64,000 nucleotides of DNA from the NCBI RefSeq assembly GCF_004345325.1, contig NZ_SLVJ01000012.1, positions 1 to 64,000 of the forward strand, given 5' to 3'. Under the pieces are notes generated by a model, which saw nothing but the letters and a program-made list of their open reading frames with translations, did not search any database and was not told the origin of the DNA. The stretch is from Acinetobacter calcoaceticus (GTDB taxonomy: Bacteria; Pseudomonadota; Gammaproteobacteria; Pseudomonadales; Moraxellaceae). Positions 47,787-57,420 of this stretch are shown here, one piece after another. Positions within the stretch are counted from its first letter, which is position 1. The number at the start of each line of letters is the position of its first letter. The position numbers and the translations under genes were made by a program.

Positions 47787-49058
47787 TTAAAACTTATATA
47801 AATAACTCACCACGATGCGATCTTCAGAAAATTTATTGCCGGGTTCATAGCGTTTTCCATATTTAATATCGGTATCAATATGCAAATATTCTAGACCTAG
47901 ATTTTTAAATCGACCTTCAGGCACCAGATAGCGCAATGCCGAGATGGTTTCATTTTCTTTATTGTCCTTTAAACCGCTGCGATGAATCTTATCACCTCTG
48001 AGATAACGGATACTGGCGGTTAATCCATCCACGCCTAGTTCTTTAAAGTCATAACGGTATTGCATGTGGAAGGTGCGTTCATTGGGTTTGGTAAAGCCAA
48101 GATTCGACCAACCATGTAATACCCGTTGTGGCACATTACCGACCAATAACGGGAAACTGCTTGGGCCTTCGTTTTTCTTTATGCCGGTGGTGAGGGTATG
48201 GCTATTGTGCTGGATGGTGCTGAGTAGGCCGATCGATTGATTGTCGATTTTGCCTTCTAGTGCGGCACCCGCTTCGCTGTTATTAAAATACTGCGCATCG
48301 ACCTTGAGTTTGGTATCACCAAAACTGGTGTTATAGGCTAGGTTGGCATAATGCTGGCGATAGATATCTGCTAACTCCGCATACCAATACGCAGTGGATA
48401 CATTGGGGGTCCATTTATGATCTAGTCCAATAAAGGCCAGACCATCACTGGTGATACGGTTGTCCCAAGTATTGGCACGTAATCCAAGTTTACGGTAGCG
48501 ATCGTCATAACGTGAGTTTACCCGATTGATATAACCTGCCGTAATTTTAAGATTATCAACGGACTTGTTTTCAAATAATGCCCCTGCAAAGATGGTGGAT
48601 AATTGCCGAGTATCATCCATATAAATGACCGGTAATTTGGGTTCTAATTCACCGATTTTTAATTCTGAGTCTTGGTATTTAAGCTTTAGGGTCAGGCCCA
48701 TTTTGCCATAATCACGGTATTGGGTTTTGCTGGCTTCATCATAGGGGAGGATATTATTTTTATTGCCTGCATGTAGGTCATTTAAACGCAGAGCATATTG
48801 GCCCATGACATCGACACCGACCTGTAGCGGCGTATCGGTATAACCAGATTGAAAACGGCCAGTAATCCCTTGCGACCAACTGCCCATACTCGGTCGTGCA
48901 TCATTTTCATAATGTCGATCTTGATAAAAGTTTCGTAGTTGAATCGAGCTAGAACTGTCTTGGAGAAAATCTGCATGTGCAACGTTGCTTTTGACAAGGA
49001 TGAACAACAGTGGGGAAAGCGTAGCAATTAATTTAAATGTATTTTTTAGATCTTGCAT
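47787..49058 (-). CDS. OprD-family outer-membrane porin
   Basis: Substrate-specific 18-strand porin of the Occ/OprD type, usually for carboxylates or basic amino acids. The 423 residues start with a signal peptide (ending VAHA-DF) and SSIQLRNFYQDR, the usual first strand, and include a GxLxxKLPVIYMDDTRQLSTIF segment typical of the OprD loop, and a terminal aromatic YLYKF. The substrate is not deducible. A lactate transport operon lies upstream on the opposite strand, so a carboxylate channel is plausible but not shown. Confidence 0.9.
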   Translation of the reverse strand: MQDLKNTFKLIATLSPLLFILVKSNVAHADFLQDSSSSIQLRNFYQDRHYENDARPSMGSWSQGITGRFQSGYTDTPLQVGVDVMGQYALRLNDLHAGNKNNILPYDEASKTQYRDYGKMGLTLKLKYQDSELKIGELEPKLPVIYMDDTRQLSTIFAGALFENKSVDNLKITAGYINRVNSRYDDRYRKLGLRANTWDNRITSDGLAFIGLDHKWTPNVSTAYWYAELADIYRQHYANLAYNTSFGDTKLKVDAQYFNNSEAGAALEGKIDNQSIGLLSTIQHNSHTLTTGIKKNEGPSSFPLLVGNVPQRVLHGWSNLGFTKPNERTFHMQYRYDFKELGVDGLTASIRYLRGDKIHRSGLKDNKENETISALRYLVPEGRFKNLGLEYLHIDTDIKYGKRYEPGNKFSEDRIVVSYLYKF

Positions 49059-49768
49059 AGAATATCTAAACCTTAAAAATAAGAAATTAAAAAAATACCC
49101 AATTAAAATAAGGGCTTTGATTTTTTAAAAAATATGAAAGCATTACACCTTGGTGTGACTTAAATGGTCTGCATTGTTGTTATGTCTTGGTTTGATATTA
49201 CGTCCTTGTGGTCATATTCATCCTCCTGATGTGAATCATCCTTAGCAATCTCAATCTATTTGGATACATCTCAACCCAATCGTAAAGTGAGTCTGATCCT
49301 GATTGAACTTTATTTTTTTTAATGCGCTGATTTTAACAGAGCTTTAACAATGATTTGTTAGATAATGTTAACTTTACTAAAATTACAAAAGTATTGATAC
49401 TTAATTATGTGCTTTATTTGGGATTTTATTTCATTAATCGGCATTTTTATCCTTTATTCACTGGTTTCATCTACTCCTCTGCCACTTTGATCACCTCGCA
49501 GCCAGGTTACGGCATGTCTTCAGTTCAACGACCGTGATCATCGCTCTACATTTTTGCCGCAACGATTGGGTGTCTAATATCTAAGCCTTACTGTTTAGGT
49601 AATGGCTCAAAATATGCGTCTAATTTAATCTCTACGACTAAAGTATAGTGTGCGCCGTGTGCGGCAAGTCATAGCACTGTGCAGCGCTTGGAATACAAGG
49701 CGATCAATTCAAATCGACCCATGCTTAGACCGATGTAGTGCTGCAAATCATAGCTGCATAACGTCAAT

Positions 49769-49783
49769 ATTGGTCAGACCAAT
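49769..49783. promoter_or_regulatory. LldR-type operator 1
   Basis: Perfect palindrome ATTGGTCAGACCAAT, centred at 49776. It matches the TNGTnnnACNA pattern of GntR/FadR-subfamily regulators such as LldR and PdhR. Confidence 0.85.
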
Positions 49784-49874
49784 TTAAATAAATCAAGCTA
49801 CACTATTGATCTTTAAAACAACAGATTCTAGTATCTCAAGCCTAAATGGCTGATTTAATGATTTTTATATTAAA

Positions 49875-49889
49875 ATTGGTCAGACCAAT
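49875..49889. promoter_or_regulatory. LldR-type operator 2
   Basis: Second identical palindrome, ATTGGTCAGACCAAT, centred at 49882, exactly 106 bp (about 10 helical turns) from operator 1 and 68 bp from the lldP start. TATATTAAAAT overlaps its left side and may be part of the promoter. Confidence 0.88.
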
Positions 49890-49956
49890 AATCAATATTG
49901 AGCATCCAAACAGACTCAAGGTTGATCTTCAATACAAGCATTTCAAGGAGTAGACA

Positions 49957-51636
49957 ATGCTTCAACATTGGCAACAGATGTACGACCCATTGGGCAATAT
50001 CTGGCTATCCAGTTTGGTGGCCTTGATCCCGATTATTTTCTTTTTCTTCGCCTTGGCGATTTTCCGCATGAAGGGCAGTGTGGCTGGCACCATTACTGTG
50101 GTTTTGGCGATGTTGGTGGCTTTATTCGCCTATGACATGCCAGCAGTGATGGCCTTTGCTTCCGTGATCTATGGATTTTTTTATGGCCTGTGGCCGATTT
50201 CATGGATCATTATCGGGGCGGTATTTTTATATAAGATTTCAGTTAAGACCGGCCAATTTAACATCATTCGTTCTTCGATCCTTTCGGTGACTGAAGATCA
50301 ACGTCTGCAAATGTTATTGGTGGGCTTTTCTTTTGGTACGTTTTTAGAAGGTGCAGCAGGATTTGGTGCGCCGGTGGCGATTACTGCGGCATTGTTGGTG
50401 GGGCTTGGCTTTAAACCCTTATATGCAGCAGGGTTGTGTTTGATCGTCAATACTGCACCGGTGGCCTTTGGTGCCATGGGCATCCCGATCATCGTGGCAG
50501 GTCAAGTGTCTGGGGTAGATACCTTAGAGATCAGTCAAATGGTGGGGCGTCAGCTACCGTTTATGGTGCCGATTGTGTTGTTCTGGATCATGGCGATTAT
50601 GGATGGTTGGCGTGGGATCAAAGAAACTTGGCCTGCGGTGATCGTGGCCAGTTTGAGCTTTTCCTTGGCGCAGTATCTGACTTCTAACTTTGTTGGCCCT
50701 GAGTTACCGGATATTACCGCCGCCATTGCTTCTTTGGTCTGCTTAACCATCTTGCTCAAGTTCTGGCAGCCGAAGCATATCTTCCGTTTTGAATTGGATC
50801 AGGATACAGCACTCGATCCTGAAGCTGCAGCGCAATTAGAAGCTGAAAAACAAAAGCGCTATAGCTTGGGACAGATTGCCAAAGCTTGGTCACCATTCGC
50901 GATTTTGACTGCAATGGTCACCATCTGGAGTGTGCAGCCATTTAAAGCCTTGTTTGTCAAAGGTGGGGCTTTGGAGCATTTGACCGTGTCGATTGAAGTG
51001 CCATTTTTACATCAATTGGTGCAGAAAATGCCACCGGTGGTACCTGCAATCAAAGACTATGATGCGATCTTTAAGTTCGATTGGTTCTCGGCTACGGGGA
51101 CAGCGATCATGATTGCCGCTGTGATCAGTATTATTTTCTTGAAAATGAAACCGCGTGACGCAGTCAGTACCTTTACTGAAACCGTGATCGAACTGAAAAC
51201 TCCGATTTACTCGATTGGGATGGTGTTGGCCTTTGCCTTTATCGCCAATTATTCAGGTATGTCTGCGACTTTGGCCTTGGCATTGGCCCATACTGGCAAA
51301 GCCTTTACCTTCTTCTCACCATTCTTGGGGTGGTTGGGAGTATTCCTGACCGGTTCAGATACCTCGGCCAATGCCTTGTTCTCTGCATTGCAAGCCACCA
51401 CGGCGCAACAAATTGGGGTGCCTGAGGTGTTATTGGTGGCAGCCAATACCAGTGGTGGGGTGACAGGGAAAATGATTTCACCACAATCCATTGCGATCGC
51501 CTGTGCGGCGGTGGGCTTAGTGGGCAAAGAGTCTGATCTATTTAGATTTACCGTAAAACACAGTATTACATTTACAGTGATGATCGGTATTATTGTGAGC
51601 ATACAAGCCTATGTGTTCCCGTGGATGATTCCTTAA
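49957..51636 (+). CDS. lldP: L-lactate permease
   Basis: Inner-membrane lactate:proton symporter of the LctP family. 559 residues with about 13-14 hydrophobic helices and the family features [31 protein letters not shown] and [27 protein letters not shown] precedes the ATG. It is the first gene of lldP-lldR-lldD-dld and is controlled by the two operators upstream. Confidence 0.96.
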   Translation: MLQHWQQMYDPLGNIWLSSLVALIPIIFFFFALAIFRMKGSVAGTITVVLAMLVALFAYDMPAVMAFASVIYGFFYGLWPISWIIIGAVFLYKISVKTGQFNIIRSSILSVTEDQRLQMLLVGFSFGTFLEGAAGFGAPVAITAALLVGLGFKPLYAAGLCLIVNTAPVAFGAMGIPIIVAGQVSGVDTLEISQMVGRQLPFMVPIVLFWIMAIMDGWRGIKETWPAVIVASLSFSLAQYLTSNFVGPELPDITAAIASLVCLTILLKFWQPKHIFRFELDQDTALDPEAAAQLEAEKQKRYSLGQIAKAWSPFAILTAMVTIWSVQPFKALFVKGGALEHLTVSIEVPFLHQLVQKMPPVVPAIKDYDAIFKFDWFSATGTAIMIAAVISIIFLKMKPRDAVSTFTETVIELKTPIYSIGMVLAFAFIANYSGMSATLALALAHTGKAFTFFSPFLGWLGVFLTGSDTSANALFSALQATTAQQIGVPEVLLVAANTSGGVTGKMISPQSIAIACAAVGLVGKESDLFRFTVKHSITFTVMIGIIVSIQAYVFPWMIP

Positions 51637-51680
51637 GCTCATTTTAAGCCCATCCATCGACACGCCATTGAGGAAAGCCC

Positions 51681-52424
51681 ATGAAAGTCTCCGATCAAGT
51701 TGTACAAAGTCTGCGTTTGTTGATCGAAAAACAACAGATGCAAATCGGAGACCGATTACCTGCCGAACGTAAGTTGAGTGAACAGCTTGGGGTCTCACGC
51801 TCATCCTTGCGTGAAGCGCTACAGCAGTTGATCAGCTTGGGCATGTTGGTATCCAAAGTGGGTGCAGGCACCTATTTGCAACAACTGCCGACCAATTGGT
51901 CCGAGTTGCAAATTGTACAACCGTTGAGTGAGTTGATTGATGAGGACCCCACCTATCGCTTCGATGTACAAGAAGCGCGGATGATCCTCGAAGGCGGTAC
52001 TGCTTGGTATGCAGCGCAACGCTCCAATGAAGCAGACCGCATTAAGATCCGTCAATGCTATGAGAAAATTGCCCATTTCCAAGCCTTAGGTGATGCAGAT
52101 CAAGCCTCATTGGCCGATGCGCATTTCCATTTGGCTATTGCTGAAGCCTCGCACAATTTGGTGTTGATCCAAGTGATGCGCGGGCTATTTGATCTATTGC
52201 AATACAACGTGGTTTTGGGAAGACGTAAAGTCTATTCCGAAACCCATCGTTTTGATCAATTACATGACCAACATTTTCAGGTCATGGATGCGATTGAACG
52301 ACAGGACCCCGAAGCTGCGCGTCGTGCAGTCTGTGGGCATATAGAGTTTGTTATCCAACAAGTACGCTCGATTGATGAGGAAGAAGCTCGTTGTCAGCGT
52401 GCTCGTCGCTTAAATAGGACATGA
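51681..52424 (+). CDS. lldR: LldR, GntR/FadR-family lactate-responsive regulator
   Basis: Transcription factor that represses (and may activate) the lld operon and responds to lactate. The 247-residue protein has an N-terminal winged-helix domain (LPAERKLSEQLGVSRSSLREALQ, 24-46) and a FadR-type FCD ligand domain with the metal/ligand residues EARMILEGGTAW and HFHLAIAEAS. The second gene of its own operon; the palindromes at 49769 and 49875 are its likely sites. Confidence 0.94.
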   Translation: MKVSDQVVQSLRLLIEKQQMQIGDRLPAERKLSEQLGVSRSSLREALQQLISLGMLVSKVGAGTYLQQLPTNWSELQIVQPLSELIDEDPTYRFDVQEARMILEGGTAWYAAQRSNEADRIKIRQCYEKIAHFQALGDADQASLADAHFHLAIAEASHNLVLIQVMRGLFDLLQYNVVLGRRKVYSETHRFDQLHDQHFQVMDAIERQDPEAARRAVCGHIEFVIQQVRSIDEEEARCQRARRLNRT

Positions 52425-52427
52425 GTC

Positions 52428-53585
52428 ATGATTATTTCCTCGGCACAAGATTATCGTGAGGCCGCACAGCGCCGCTTACCGCCATTTTTATTTCACTATA
52501 TCGATGGTGGCGCTTACGCCGAGCAGACCCTCAAACGCAATGTCGAAGACCTGTCACAGATCGCGTTAAGGCAGCGGGTACTCAATGACATGTCTGAACT
52601 TAGCCTAGAAACGCAATTATTCAATGAAACTTTGTCGATGCCTGTGGCATTGGCACCCGTTGGATTGACCGGCATGTATGCGCGCCGTGGCGAAGTTCAA
52701 GCTGCGGTGGCCGCAGATAAAAAGGGCATACCCTTTACTTTATCTACAGTTTCAGTCTGTCCGATCGAGGAAGTCACCCCAGCAATCGGGCGTCCGATGT
52801 GGTTCCAACTCTATGTGTTGCGTGACCGTGGTTTTATGCGTAATGCCTTAGAGCGTGCCAAAGCCGCAGGCTGTTCGACCTTGGTGTTTACCGTGGATAT
52901 GCCAGTGCCGGGGGCGCGTTATCGCGATGCACATTCGGGTATGAGTGGGCCGAATGCGGCAATGCGCCGTTACTTACAGTCCATGACCCATCCGCAATGG
53001 GCATGGGATGTGGGGCTATTGGGCCGTCCGCATGATCTCGGCAATATCTCAAAATATTTGGGTAAACCGACAGGCTTGGCCGATTATATCGGCTGGTTGG
53101 GCAACAACTTTGATCCCTCGATCTCATGGAAAGATCTGGAATGGATTCGTGAGTTTTGGGATGGCCCGATGGTGATCAAGGGCATTCTCGATCCTGAAGA
53201 TGCCAAAGATGCAGTGCGCTTTGGTGCCGACGGCATCGTGGTGTCCAATCATGGTGGGCGTCAATTGGATGGGGTGTTATCAACCGCACGTGCCTTGCCG
53301 CCGATCGCGGATGCGGTCAAAGGTGAGCTTAAAATCTTGGTGGATTCTGGGGTACGTAACGGTCTAGATGTGGTGCGTATGCTGGCTATGGGGGCAGACA
53401 CTTGTATGCTTGGACGTGCCTTTGTCTATGCCTTGGCCGCAGCAGGCGGTGCTGGGGTCAGTAATTTACTTGAGCTGATCGACAAGGAAATGCGGGTTGC
53501 CATGACCTTGACCGGTGCCAAACGCATTGCCGATATCAATGCCGAGTGTTTGGTGAAAATGGCCCGTGAATTGCGACAGGAGTAG
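52428..53585 (+). CDS. lldD: L-lactate dehydrogenase (FMN-dependent, quinone-linked)
   Basis: Membrane-associated flavoenzyme that oxidises L-lactate to pyruvate and feeds electrons to the quinone pool. 385 residues; FMN barrel motifs include [28 protein letters not shown] and the catalytic [14 protein letters not shown] with the active-site His and Arg. The start follows the lldR stop by 3 bp. Confidence 0.96.
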   Translation: MIISSAQDYREAAQRRLPPFLFHYIDGGAYAEQTLKRNVEDLSQIALRQRVLNDMSELSLETQLFNETLSMPVALAPVGLTGMYARRGEVQAAVAADKKGIPFTLSTVSVCPIEEVTPAIGRPMWFQLYVLRDRGFMRNALERAKAAGCSTLVFTVDMPVPGARYRDAHSGMSGPNAAMRRYLQSMTHPQWAWDVGLLGRPHDLGNISKYLGKPTGLADYIGWLGNNFDPSISWKDLEWIREFWDGPMVIKGILDPEDAKDAVRFGADGIVVSNHGGRQLDGVLSTARALPPIADAVKGELKILVDSGVRNGLDVVRMLAMGADTCMLGRAFVYALAAAGGAGVSNLLELIDKEMRVAMTLTGAKRIADINAECLVKMARELRQE

Positions 53586-53591
53586 CCGATC

Positions 53592-55349
53592 ATGCACAAG
53601 ACTCAGCCCTTTGATCGCGCACAGACTTTAAAAAAATTAAGCCAAATCGTCGGCACACAACATGTGCTCACCGCAGATAAAGACACTCGTTTGTACCGTC
53701 AAGGTCGGCGCTATGGTGCAGGTCAAGTCTTTGCGGTGGTCAATCCCGGCAGCTTATTACAACAATGGCAAGTCTTACAAGTGGCGGTGCAGGCGGATTG
53801 TATCGTGATTATGCAGGCTGCCAATACCGGTCTGACCGGGGGATCAACGCCCTTTGGTGATGATTATGATCGTCCGGTTTTGATCTTAGGCACGCGGCGC
53901 TTGCTGGGTATACAGGTCATCGATGCTGGCCGGCAAGTGCTGTGTCTGCCGGGGGCCACCTTGGATAAGCTGGAACGTGAGTTGGCGGTGTATAACCGTG
54001 AACCGCATTCGGTGATCGGTTCGTCTTGTATCGGCGCTTCGGTGCTGGGTGGGGTGTGTAATAATTCTGGCGGTGCCTTGGTGCGCCGTGGCCCGGCCTA
54101 TACCGAACTGGCCTTGTATGCACAGGTCAATGCCGAAGGTGAATTACAACTGGTCAATCATCTGGGGATCACGTTGGGGCATAGCCCCGAAGAGATTTTA
54201 AATAATCTAGAGCAGCAGAACTATAGCGAGCAAGACATTCAGCATGATGCACAGTGTTGTGCATCCGACCAACGCTATGCACATGATGTCAGCCAAGTAG
54301 ATGCAGATACTCCAGCACGTTTCAATGCCGACCCAAGTCGATTGTTTGAAGCCTCTGGCTCTGCAGGCAAGGTCTGTGTTTTTGCGGTGCGCCTAGACAG
54401 CTTTGAAAAAATCCCCAGCCGAGTATTTTATATCGGTAGCAATGCACCTGATGATCTGACCGAGATTCGCCGTTTCTTGTTAAAGGATTTACCGCGCCTG
54501 CCGATCGCAGGTGAGTATATTCATCGTGTCGCCTACGATATCGGTGCCAAATATGGCAAAGACAGCTTTTTGTTTATCGAAAAGTTTGGGACTGCCAAAG
54601 TCCCCGCCGCCTTTGCCATGAAAGATAAAGTCGATGGCTATCTAGAACGTTTGGGAATGAAAGGGTTATCAGACAAGTTGTTGCAACTCGTCACTCAATG
54701 TCTACCTTCGCATTTGCCTAAACGCATGAATGCCTTTCGTGACCGTTTTGAGCATCACCTGATCCTACGGGTGGAACAGCAAGATGTGGCGGCAGTGGAT
54801 CAATTTTTAAAAGGCTATTTTAGATCGCAACACGCATCCAGCGCCCAAGATCAGTTCAGACAGCAAGATCAGGATGTTGCGCCACAGGGCGGGGATTATT
54901 TCCTCTGTGATGAGGATGAAGGGCGTAAAGCCTTTTTGCATCGCTTTGCCGTGGCCGGTGCAGCGATTCGTTATCGTGATACCCATCGTAGTGAAGTGGC
55001 TGATATCGTGGCATTGGATATCGCCCTGCGCCGTAACGATCGGGATTGGGCGGAACAACTGCCAACCGAGATGGATCAGCAGATGCTACATAAACTGTAT
55101 TATGGTCATTTTCTATGCCATGTGTTCCATCAGGACTATATCGTGAAAAAAGGGGTTGATCCCTTGCAGATGGAGCATCAGATGTGGCGCTTACTCGATG
55201 AACGTGGGGCTGAATATCCTGCAGAACATAATGTCGGGCATCTCTATGTGGCCAAACCTGCCTTGAAAAATCATTATCAACAGCTAGATCCGAGCAACCG
55301 TTTTAATGTTGGTATTGGCCATACCTCTAAATTGAAAAATTGGCGATAA
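53592..55349 (+). CDS. dld: D-lactate dehydrogenase (FAD, quinone-dependent)
   Basis: Respiratory flavoenzyme that oxidises D-lactate to pyruvate. The 585-residue length fits the E. coli Dld type. FAD-binding features NTGLTGGSTPFGDDYDRPV and IGSSCIGASVLGGVCNNSGG are visible, then a D-lactate dehydrogenase membrane-binding domain (KYGKDSFLFIEKFGT) and a C-terminal cap ending in DPSNRFNVGIGHTSK. It lies 6 bp after lldD and ends the operon before a terminator. Confidence 0.95.
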   Translation: MHKTQPFDRAQTLKKLSQIVGTQHVLTADKDTRLYRQGRRYGAGQVFAVVNPGSLLQQWQVLQVAVQADCIVIMQAANTGLTGGSTPFGDDYDRPVLILGTRRLLGIQVIDAGRQVLCLPGATLDKLERELAVYNREPHSVIGSSCIGASVLGGVCNNSGGALVRRGPAYTELALYAQVNAEGELQLVNHLGITLGHSPEEILNNLEQQNYSEQDIQHDAQCCASDQRYAHDVSQVDADTPARFNADPSRLFEASGSAGKVCVFAVRLDSFEKIPSRVFYIGSNAPDDLTEIRRFLLKDLPRLPIAGEYIHRVAYDIGAKYGKDSFLFIEKFGTAKVPAAFAMKDKVDGYLERLGMKGLSDKLLQLVTQCLPSHLPKRMNAFRDRFEHHLILRVEQQDVAAVDQFLKGYFRSQHASSAQDQFRQQDQDVAPQGGDYFLCDEDEGRKAFLHRFAVAGAAIRYRDTHRSEVADIVALDIALRRNDRDWAEQLPTEMDQQMLHKLYYGHFLCHVFHQDYIVKKGVDPLQMEHQMWRLLDERGAEYPAEHNVGHLYVAKPALKNHYQQLDPSNRFNVGIGHTSKLKNWR

Positions 55350-55385
55350 CCACTTTTCCAAAGCCTATATTCTAGAATTTCAATC

Positions 55386-55417
55386 CCCTTAATACTCAGC
55401 GATTAAGGGTTTTTTTG
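55386..55417 (+). terminator. Terminator of the lactate operon
   Basis: Stem CCCTTAAT / ATTAAGGG, 8-nt loop, followed by a T8 run. It begins 37 bp after dld. Confidence 0.93.
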
Positions 55418-55820
55418 TCTACATATTGGGTATTGCAGTGCTGTTATTTGCTAGATGAGGGTATTGCTCGGTGTAAATTCAGATTAAGCATTTGATTTTG
55501 GAATGCGTTGTTTATCAAGTTAATCACTAAATTTGAGGTGTATCGATGATTATATATGGAATAAGTGATGTATTTTGGTTTGCTTGTTTAATATGTTAAC
55601 CATAATGCATTAATGCGGTGGGTTGTTTGATTAAACTAAAATTGACCATCATTTTATTAAGCTTGGTTAATCATTTAATAATTTAGAAATAAAAAAATAT
55701 TTTATTTTGGTTGCTTGTTGTCTGGGGTTGGTCATTATAAATAATAAATACTGGTATGTTTAATCTGTTAAATTTTTATATATAAAAACGTGTGTTAAGT
55801 TGTGTAAATCGGCTGTGCTA

Positions 55821-55836
55821 TCCCTATTTCTTGGTA
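55821..55836. promoter_or_regulatory. NarL-type 7-2-7 site in the pilus promoter region
   Basis: TCCCTAT-TT-CTTGGTA, within a longer block GCTATCCCTAT-5 nt-GGTATATTT (55817-55841) that recurs upstream of the regulator gene at 63753-63777. The second half is a weak match to the NarL heptamer TACYYMT. The role is inferred from geometry and from the co-occurrence. Confidence 0.55.
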
Positions 55837-56087
55837 TATTTAAAAAGATTATTTTTTTAAAAATCCTTGCTTTATAAAATAGACAATAAAGAAAAATACC
55901 AAGAACTAGTGATATTTAAATACCCAATTTAAGGATTAAATGAATCATGTATCGATTGAGATGCAAATAACTCGGTTTATAAATAAACAACCAAGTTGAG
56001 TATTTAGCTTCCATTTCAATATATATTATTCATTACATATGGACATATATTGAATCTGGGGAAATAACATATTAGTGGAGCTTTAAA

Positions 56088-56627
56088 ATGAAAAAATTAG
56101 CACTATCTTTAGGGGCGGTTGCATTAGCACTCACAAGCGCACAATCATTTGCGGTTGGTGCGACTTCTGGAATTGTCAACGTCACGGGTTATGTACAAGG
56201 TCAAACTTGTCGTATTACCGATGATACGACTTACCATGACTTGCGTTTAGATGATACTCGTACTCGTGATTTGGTTCGCTTGGGTGATGTATCTACTCAA
56301 CAAGTTAAATTTGATATTAAATTGGTCGACTGTGAAGTTGGCGAAACAGCGGGTATCCGTTTTGGTAATTCTAATGTAGATGGCGCACATGCCGGAACAC
56401 TTAAAAATATATGGTCTGGTTCTGGCGTTGCCGAGAACGTGAATATTCAATTGATGTATAACGATCAAGCGATTGATTTAACTGCTCAAACCAATGACCA
56501 TTATAAAACTGTTGTAACGCATGATGATGCTTTAGTTTATCAGTATGCAGCACGTTATTATGCTACAGGTCAAGCGACCAAAGGTTGGGTACATTCATTC
56601 GCAACTTACAATGTCGATTATAAATAA
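56088..56627 (+). CDS. Type 1-like fimbrial major pilin
   Basis: Structural subunit of a chaperone-usher pilus. 179 residues, with signal peptide MKKLALSLGAVALALTSAQS-FA, then the pilin pattern SGIVNVTGYVQGQTCRITDD, two cysteines for the conserved disulfide (Cys in QTCRI and in VDCEVG) and the terminal penultimate-tyrosine motif ATYNVDYK. GGAG lies 7 nt before the ATG. It is the first gene of a pilin-chaperone-usher-adhesin operon. A small ATTTAC/GTAAAT hairpin after the stop codon may reduce downstream expression. Confidence 0.93.
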   Translation: MKKLALSLGAVALALTSAQSFAVGATSGIVNVTGYVQGQTCRITDDTTYHDLRLDDTRTRDLVRLGDVSTQQVKFDIKLVDCEVGETAGIRFGNSNVDGAHAGTLKNIWSGSGVAENVNIQLMYNDQAIDLTAQTNDHYKTVVTHDDALVYQYAARYYATGQATKGWVHSFATYNVDYK

Positions 56628-56676
56628 TTTACTTAGGTAAATAGATTTATTATTCATTGATTTTTGAAGGTGCAAA

Positions 56677-57408
56677 ATGTTTGTAAAGTCTTTGTCTAAG
56701 GTTGCAGTATTGCTATGTTTAAGTAGCTTCACTACGACATTATATGCTGGCATTGTGATTACCGGTACTCGAGTAATTTATCCTGCTGAGCAAAAAACAG
56801 TGACGGTCCAAGTTAAAAATGATGGCGCATATCCAGCTCTCATGCAAACTTGGATTGATGATGGCGATGCAAACCTTGCACCTGATGAAATCAATGTCCC
56901 ATTCGTAATTACACCTCCAATCAGTCGTTTAGATGCGAGTGTGGGACAAACGATCAATATTTCGATGATCGAGGACAAACTTCCTAAAGATCGTGAATCA
57001 ATATTTTGGCTCAATGTATTAGATATACCTGCACGGCCTCAAGATAATGATTCAAGAAAATTATCCAATAATATGCTGCAAATTGCAGTACGTAGTCGAA
57101 TTAAAATGTTTTATCGTCCTACTGGATTAAAAGATCAAGCCAAAGATGCGGCTAAATTATTGCAATGGACGCAAAACAATCAAAACATCAGCGTTAAAAA
57201 CCCAAGTCCTTATTATATTAGTGTTTCTAGTTTATTAATTCCTCAACCGGGTGCTGAAGATAAAATGGTCTTAAAAGAAGGCATCATGCTGGCACCATTT
57301 GAAAGTAAAAATGTAGAAATAAAAGAGGCACCTTTTAAAAGTTTTACTGTGCAAAGTATTAATGATTATGGTGGCTTAGATCGCATAGAGGTTAGTTTAA
57401 ATCAGTAA
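56677..57408 (+). CDS. Periplasmic fimbrial chaperone
   Basis: PapD-like chaperone that folds and caps pilus subunits in the periplasm. 243 residues with a signal peptide (ending LYA-GI). Two Ig-like domains are visible: TRVIYPAEQKTVTVQVKN with the conserved Arg of the G1 start, PPISRLDASVGQTINI, and FWLNVLDIPA, plus RSRIKMFYRP with the conserved Lys. It lies 49 bp after the pilin gene and 12 bp before the usher gene. Confidence 0.94.
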   Translation: MFVKSLSKVAVLLCLSSFTTTLYAGIVITGTRVIYPAEQKTVTVQVKNDGAYPALMQTWIDDGDANLAPDEINVPFVITPPISRLDASVGQTINISMIEDKLPKDRESIFWLNVLDIPARPQDNDSRKLSNNMLQIAVRSRIKMFYRPTGLKDQAKDAAKLLQWTQNNQNISVKNPSPYYISVSSLLIPQPGAEDKMVLKEGIMLAPFESKNVEIKEAPFKSFTVQSINDYGGLDRIEVSLNQ

Positions 57409-57420
57409 CAAGGATCGTTC

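Larger units (their letters stand above)
49059..49956. other. 898-bp intergenic region between porin and lactate operon
   Basis: No reliable gene. The first 350 bp are AT-rich and hold the divergent porin promoter; 49470-49545 has a TGATCAC/GTGATCA inverted repeat; the right third carries the two LldR-type operators and the lldP promoter (see separate entries). The stretch 49560-49760 shows nothing I can name. Confidence 0.6.
55350..56087. other. Very AT-rich leader region upstream of the pilus operon
   Basis: About 740 bp without any gene. It starts with the lld terminator. The rest is about 75-80% AT. A NarL-like site lies at 55821-55836 and a related inverted copy at 55891-55909 (RC contains TTCTTGGTAT). 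The distance of about 250 bp from the site to the pilin ATG implies a long leader or a second promoter closer in. Confidence 0.6.

Noticed and set aside
47669..47866. 65-residue open frame on the plus strand across the porin terminator
   Set aside because: It runs through a clear terminator hairpin and into the antisense of the porin gene; no ribosome site or similarity.
49355..49537. 60-residue open frame in the gap before lldP
   Set aside because: No ribosome site or recognisable sequence; AT-rich and hydrophobic by composition.
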